From positions 1-64,000 of the forward strand of contig JACDOC010000004.1 of assembly GCA_017656295.1 (NCBI GenBank): a DNA stretch of 64,000 nucleotides. The letters run 5' to 3'. Shown here piece by piece: positions 61,403 to 64,000 of the stretch (its first letter is position 1; every line of letters starts with the position of its first letter). This stretch comes from Bacillus sp. (in: firmicutes) (GTDB taxonomy: Bacteria > Bacillota > Bacilli > Bacillales > JACDOC01). The notes under the pieces were generated by a model, which ran no database searches, was not told where the DNA came from, and was given only the letters and a program-made list of their open reading frames with translations. The position numbers and the translations under genes were made by a program.

Positions 61403-61546
61403 ATGAATCGAAACAACGCAAAAGATATGCGAAAAAACGCACCTAAAGGGGAACAATCTGGCCAACCTGCGCCATTAGATGGTTCACACAAAGTAAAAAA
61501 TCGAAATCACACAAAGCAAAAGAAACATGCTGGTCATGATATGTAA
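61403..61546 (+). CDS. sspP: small acid-soluble spore protein SspP
   Basis: The protein has 47 residues from the ATG at 61403, with GAGGAGGG 6 nt upstream. It starts [20 protein letters not shown] followed by [20 protein letters not shown] and ends KHAGHDM, the SspP signature. It is a minor spore-core protein. In Bacillus subtilis it is the next gene after sspO; here a gap of about 0.9 kb with two other genes separates them. A terminator follows directly. Confidence 0.93.
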   Translation: MNRNNAKDMRKNAPKGEQSGQPAPLDGSHKVKNRNHTKQKKHAGHDM

Positions 61547-61553
61547 GGCCACA

Positions 61554-61578
61554 CTCGGTTATCCAATAACCGAGCTTT
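61554..61578 (+). terminator. terminator of sspP
   Basis: CTCGGTTAT, a 3-nt loop and ATAACCGAG are followed by CTTTTAATTT. Confidence 0.85.
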
Positions 61579-61625
61579 TAATTTAAAGGCTATGTTATAT
61601 GTCATTGTTGATTTTGATAATTAAA

Positions 61626-61731
61626 CATTTCGCTTGTGGCGGGCGCTTTCCGAGGGCAAGCCGCAAGCCGCTTCCCTCGCAACGCTTAAGTAAGGGTCTT
61701 GCGGCTTCTTGTTCCCGCTGGAGTCGCCGCC
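61626..61731 (+). repeat. 106-nt GC-rich intergenic repeat, copy 2
   Basis: Second copy of the repeat at 57026-57131, exactly 4600 nt away in the same orientation, 106 nt long with 7 mismatches. It carries the same hairpin arms. It lies between the converging sspP and cblS-type genes. Confidence 0.9.
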
Positions 61732-61913
61732 TTTCGCTTCATGTGAATAACTTTCAAAACAGTATTGTTAATAGACATTTATACCAATTGTCATTGGCAC
61801 ATCAAAGAATGAAATAACAGTAAAAGTATCCACGGTTATTTTTGAGTAGAGCCAATTAAAAAAACACACTTATTTTTCTTATTAAATACGTCTTAAGTTA
61901 ATCATTTTTTTGG

Positions 61914-62639
61914 TCATTCACTTTTCACCAGATGTAAACGATGAAACCATGGACCTGCAATCGAACGAATCTTTGCTTCACCAGCAGGATGATACGTTAT
62001 AATCCAGCACGTTGCGGGACCGCATGATGCATGGATATCTAGATCTGTATCGATTTCAATTATTTTCATGCCATTCATGTTCGCAAGCATGTTTGTTTCA
62101 TAAAAAATCCCTTTTGAACCAATCGGGATAAGTTCATAAACTTCTTCCAGCGCTATGATAGGTTGAAAAAGTTGAATAGGAGCAATTTGTTCTTGTTGAT
62201 TCAACACATCCGGACCAACTAACGGTGTCCCGATCACCGCCCATTGTGCATCAGGAGGAGTTTGAGCGATTTTTTTGCTTTCTATTTCCACTTCTCCCCC
62301 TGCTAGAAAACCGACCGCCGATTGCTCAAAAGAAAAATTACTTTCCGTACTTCCAGTAACAGGGATATGGTCAATATGTAATTCTTTTAACGTTCTTTTT
62401 ACCCCTTTCATCAATGACATCCAATGATCATCACCACAAAAATTGTAAACCACCGCAAACAATGGCTTAGCACCTGTCGATAAGCATTCAAGCATCGCTA
62501 CTCTCATCCCGAAATAGCCGATCGTTTCATAATCTACTTTTACTGCATCTTTTTCCTTTAATCCAATCCCGCCAGTATTATCTGTCGCTAAGACGAGCTC
62601 TTTATTTTGAGCTAATGGCAAAAACAATACATCTCTCAT
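61914..62639 (-). CDS. cblS: alpha-ribazole kinase-like protein (CblS type, PurM/AIR synthase fold)
   Basis: The protein has 241 residues from the ATG at 62639, which overlaps the upstream stop (ATGA). The N-terminus MRDVLFLPLAQNKELVLATD and NTGGIGLKEKDAVKVDYETI and the later PVTGSTESNFSFEQSAVGFL are the ATP-binding pattern of AIR-synthase-related proteins. Placed after an S-component gene and next to pduO and cobU, this fits CblS, the alpha-ribazole kinase described in Geobacillus-type bacteria, which makes alpha-ribazole 5'-phosphate for the lower ligand of cobalamin. I assign it by fold and context. Confidence 0.75.
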   Translation of the reverse strand: MRDVLFLPLAQNKELVLATDNTGGIGLKEKDAVKVDYETIGYFGMRVAMLECLSTGAKPLFAVVYNFCGDDHWMSLMKGVKRTLKELHIDHIPVTGSTESNFSFEQSAVGFLAGGEVEIESKKIAQTPPDAQWAVIGTPLVGPDVLNQQEQIAPIQLFQPIIALEEVYELIPIGSKGIFYETNMLANMNGMKIIEIDTDLDIHASCGPATCWIITYHPAGEAKIRSIAGPWFHRLHLVKSE

Positions 62640-63121
62640 GCTTTTACTTCTCCCCTGCCCACTTGATTTATCCACCCTGTAAGCCGTGGAATAAGCAAAT
62701 AAGTCAAGAACAAGTTAATTATTGAACCGATCATCAATGCCGGAACAACCGTACTGTAAAAAGCTTTTCCAAGGATAAAATAAAATGGCAAAGGAGCGAC
62801 GATACTGTTTCCTATGAAAAAAACAATGGCGGCCAGCCATTTTCCCCATTTCTTATACAACAAGCCGAACAACCAGACTAAAATTCCCATTTCAACACCA
62901 ATTAACAAATGAAAGAAACCTAATGGAAAACCCGCAGTCATGGCCGATAACAAATGTCCAAAACATCCGACGGCTCCTCCAAACACACTCCCAAAGAAAA
63001 CCGCTGCTACGAGTGCTGGCAACGTATCAAGCGCAATACTACCAAGAACAACAGGAATTTTGATCATCGCACCTAATACAGCTAATCCAAGAAACACGGA
63101 AAATTGCGCCCATTTTCTCAT
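62636..63121 (-). CDS. cblT: ECF transporter S component, alpha-ribazole type (CblT)
   Basis: The protein has 161 residues and about five membrane segments: FSVFLGLAVLGAMIKIPVVL, PALVAAVFFGSVFGGAVGCF, GFFHLLIGVEMGILVWLFGL, AAIVFFIGNSIVAPLPFYF and a last helix. Size and Ala/Gly-rich helices fit an S component of an energy-coupling-factor importer. Beside a CblS-like gene it matches CblT, the alpha-ribazole transporter described together with CblS. The general ECF ATPase and T component would come from elsewhere in the genome. Confidence 0.78.
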   Translation of the reverse strand: MRKWAQFSVFLGLAVLGAMIKIPVVLGSIALDTLPALVAAVFFGSVFGGAVGCFGHLLSAMTAGFPLGFFHLLIGVEMGILVWLFGLLYKKWGKWLAAIVFFIGNSIVAPLPFYFILGKAFYSTVVPALMIGSIINLFLTYLLIPRLTGWINQVGRGEVKA

Positions 63122-63123
63122 GT

Positions 63124-63705
63124 TTACTCTTCCTTTCTCTTTTCTTTACGAAATACAACGGCACTGCGGACATACTCAACATCTTTTACATTTGACCGAA
63201 AATTGATGACTCTCGCTAACACAAAAAAATAATCAGATAATCGATTTAAATATTTTAGAGCCAGTTGAGGAACAGGTTCGCCTGTTTTTATTAATTTCAC
63301 CACTAAACGCTCTGCTCTTCTCGTCACCGTTCGGGCAATATGAATAGAAGCAGCAACTTTTGTGCCGCCGGGTAAAATAAATCTTTCTAGCTTTGGCGTT
63401 TCGCTTATATATTGATCAATTTTTTTCTCTAATGCGGTAACATATTCTTCTTTCAATTTAAATTCACGTTTCTTGGACACGTTAGCTAAATCATGCCCGC
63501 AATCAAACAATTCATGCTGGACATTAACCAAATCGGCAATAATATCTTCAAACTTTTCTCGATCAAGCTCTGCAATAGCCTGACCTACAAAGCAGTTCAC
63601 CTCATCGACGGTTCCATATGCTTCGACACGGACATCATCTTTATCTACACGTGCACCAATAATACTCGTTTTCCCTTCATCACCGGTTCTTGTATAAATG
63701 ATCAT
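63124..63705 (-). CDS. pduO: cob(I)yrinic acid a,c-diamide adenosyltransferase, PduO type
   Basis: The protein has 193 residues from the ATG at 63705 with GAGGAGG upstream. The N-terminus MIIYTRTGDEGKTSIIGARV carries the ATP-binding TRTGDxGxT motif. Further motifs are RVEAYGTVDEVNCFVGQAIA, KLERFILPGGTKVAASIHIA, RTVTRRAERLVVKLI and LNRLSDYFFVLARVIN. The enzyme transfers the adenosyl group of ATP to the cobalt of reduced corrinoids. It sits in a run of cobamide salvage genes, overlapping the cobU-type gene by 26 nt. Confidence 0.93.
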   Translation of the reverse strand: MIIYTRTGDEGKTSIIGARVDKDDVRVEAYGTVDEVNCFVGQAIAELDREKFEDIIADLVNVQHELFDCGHDLANVSKKREFKLKEEYVTALEKKIDQYISETPKLERFILPGGTKVAASIHIARTVTRRAERLVVKLIKTGEPVPQLALKYLNRLSDYFFVLARVINFRSNVKDVEYVRSAVVFRKEKRKEE

Positions 63706-64000
63706 CTTGATTCTCCTCCTCATTTTTTAATCGCTGCTCGAGCCCATACCAAATAACTGATACGGTGTTGCAGTATCGAACCAATTCTTGATAGGCCCAT
63801 CCGGTGTAGTCGCGCCATGTTCTTTCCAGTGGATCAATCGGAACAATTCCTTTCGTTACATCCGTTCCTATCCAAATAACGGTTCTTTCATCTTCACTTT
63901 CCCACTTTCGCCAAGTATCGAGAAATGCACACCATGTTTGTCTTTGAAATGAAGGATGATTGTTAACAAATGCTTTTTTGATATATTGCTCAACCCCTTC
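63680..64000 (-). CDS. adenosylcobinamide kinase/guanylyltransferase, CobU type (N-terminus outside window)
   Basis: The last 106 codons of a minus-strand gene that runs off the window end. The visible part reads VIWIGTDVTKGIVPIDPLER and TWRDYTGWAYQELVRYCNTV, then SVIWYGLEQRL. The V-x-x-G-x-D/E-x2-x-GIVP-x4-R-x-WRD-x2-G pattern is that of CobU C-termini. The P-loop at the N-terminus is outside the window. CobU activates adenosylcobinamide to its GDP form. Its stop at 63680-63682 lies inside pduO, so the two genes overlap by 26 nt. This supports one operon whose first genes and any B12 riboswitch lie to the right of the window. Confidence 0.8.
   Translation of the reverse strand, partial: EGVEQYIKKAFVNNHPSFQRQTWCAFLDTWRKWESEDERTVIWIGTDVTKGIVPIDPLERTWRDYTGWAYQELVRYCNTVSVIWYGLEQRLKNEEENQDDHLYKNR

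Noticed and set aside
61599..61817. 72-residue frame covering the second GC-rich repeat
   Set aside because: It consists mostly of translated repeat sequence, and the corresponding frame at the first copy is not open in the same way. No ribosome binding site.

Overview
This window looks like a chromosomal segment of a low-GC, endospore-forming member of the Bacillaceae. The evidence is three small spore proteins of the SspN, SspO and SspP types plus Tlp, a GerA-type germinant receptor operon, consistently strong Shine-Dalgarno sequences, and a backbone that follows the Bacillus subtilis order sspP-sspO-citB-yneN-sspN-tlp-yneP-yneQ-yneR-plsY-parE-parC-alsT. Here that backbone runs in reverse and is interrupted by several insertions. 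No rRNA, tRNA or CRISPR array was seen.

Layout. (a) 1-5415: the 3' end of an Rhs/YD-repeat polymorphic toxin gene, its likely immunity gene, three displaced toxin modules each followed by an immunity gene, and a beta-propeller-like gene. (b) 5447-6777: insertion-sequence scars (IS3 OrfB with an amber codon, and a small chimera of two IS families). (c) 7041-8910: an ECF sigma factor, its anti-sigma factor and a small membrane protein. (d) 9146-10717: a ClpX-type zinc-finger protein, then decayed mobile DNA (LAGLIDADG endonuclease and phage-type HTH remnants). (e) 11024-14735: gerABC-type operon. (f) 14831-16119: a staygreen-domain protein and a secreted protein. (g) 16522-22920: a LacI-regulated oligosaccharide ABC importer operon with a debranching-type glycosidase. 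(h) 23078-23308: a candidate type I toxin/antisense RNA pair. (i) 23587-30497: alsT, parC, parE and yneT. (j) 30524-42606: an inserted block between yneT/parE and the yneQ-yneR side, with a purine/uracil-type permease, an ABM-Nudix fusion, a DHODH-like/membrane fusion, plsY, a secreted lamin-tail/phospholipase D-like protein, a GGDEF-EAL protein and a CapA-like protein. (k) 42650-47548: a Nudix hydrolase, yneR, yneQ, yneP, a GNAT, tlp, sspN, an FbpB-like gene, a yneN-like redoxin, a small membrane protein and a GNAT pseudogene. (l) 47881-50982: a kinase-isomerase-aldolase operon for 5-methylthioribose/5-deoxyribose disposal. (m) 51133-56781: a hydrolase, a DUF1002 protein, a YwiC-like protein and an OpuC-type osmoprotectant importer. 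(n) 57274-61546: citB, sspO, two small genes and sspP, bracketed by two copies of a 106-nt repeat. (o) 61914-64000: a cobamide salvage operon (CblS and CblT types, PduO, and CobU cut by the window end).

Functional logic. The sugar operon has no ATPase gene and probably uses a shared MsmX-like ATPase. The mtnK-mtnA-aldolase order fits phosphorylation, isomerisation and aldol cleavage to dihydroxyacetone phosphate. The cobalamin operon couples alpha-ribazole uptake and kinase steps to corrinoid adenosylation and cobinamide activation. The Rhs region looks like a toxin/immunity cassette reservoir: two orphan modules share a linker that is about 96% identical in DNA, and a third carries a diverged version, each joined to a different toxin domain and a different immunity gene.

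All identifications come from reading the sequence and from memory of protein families. No database search was run.
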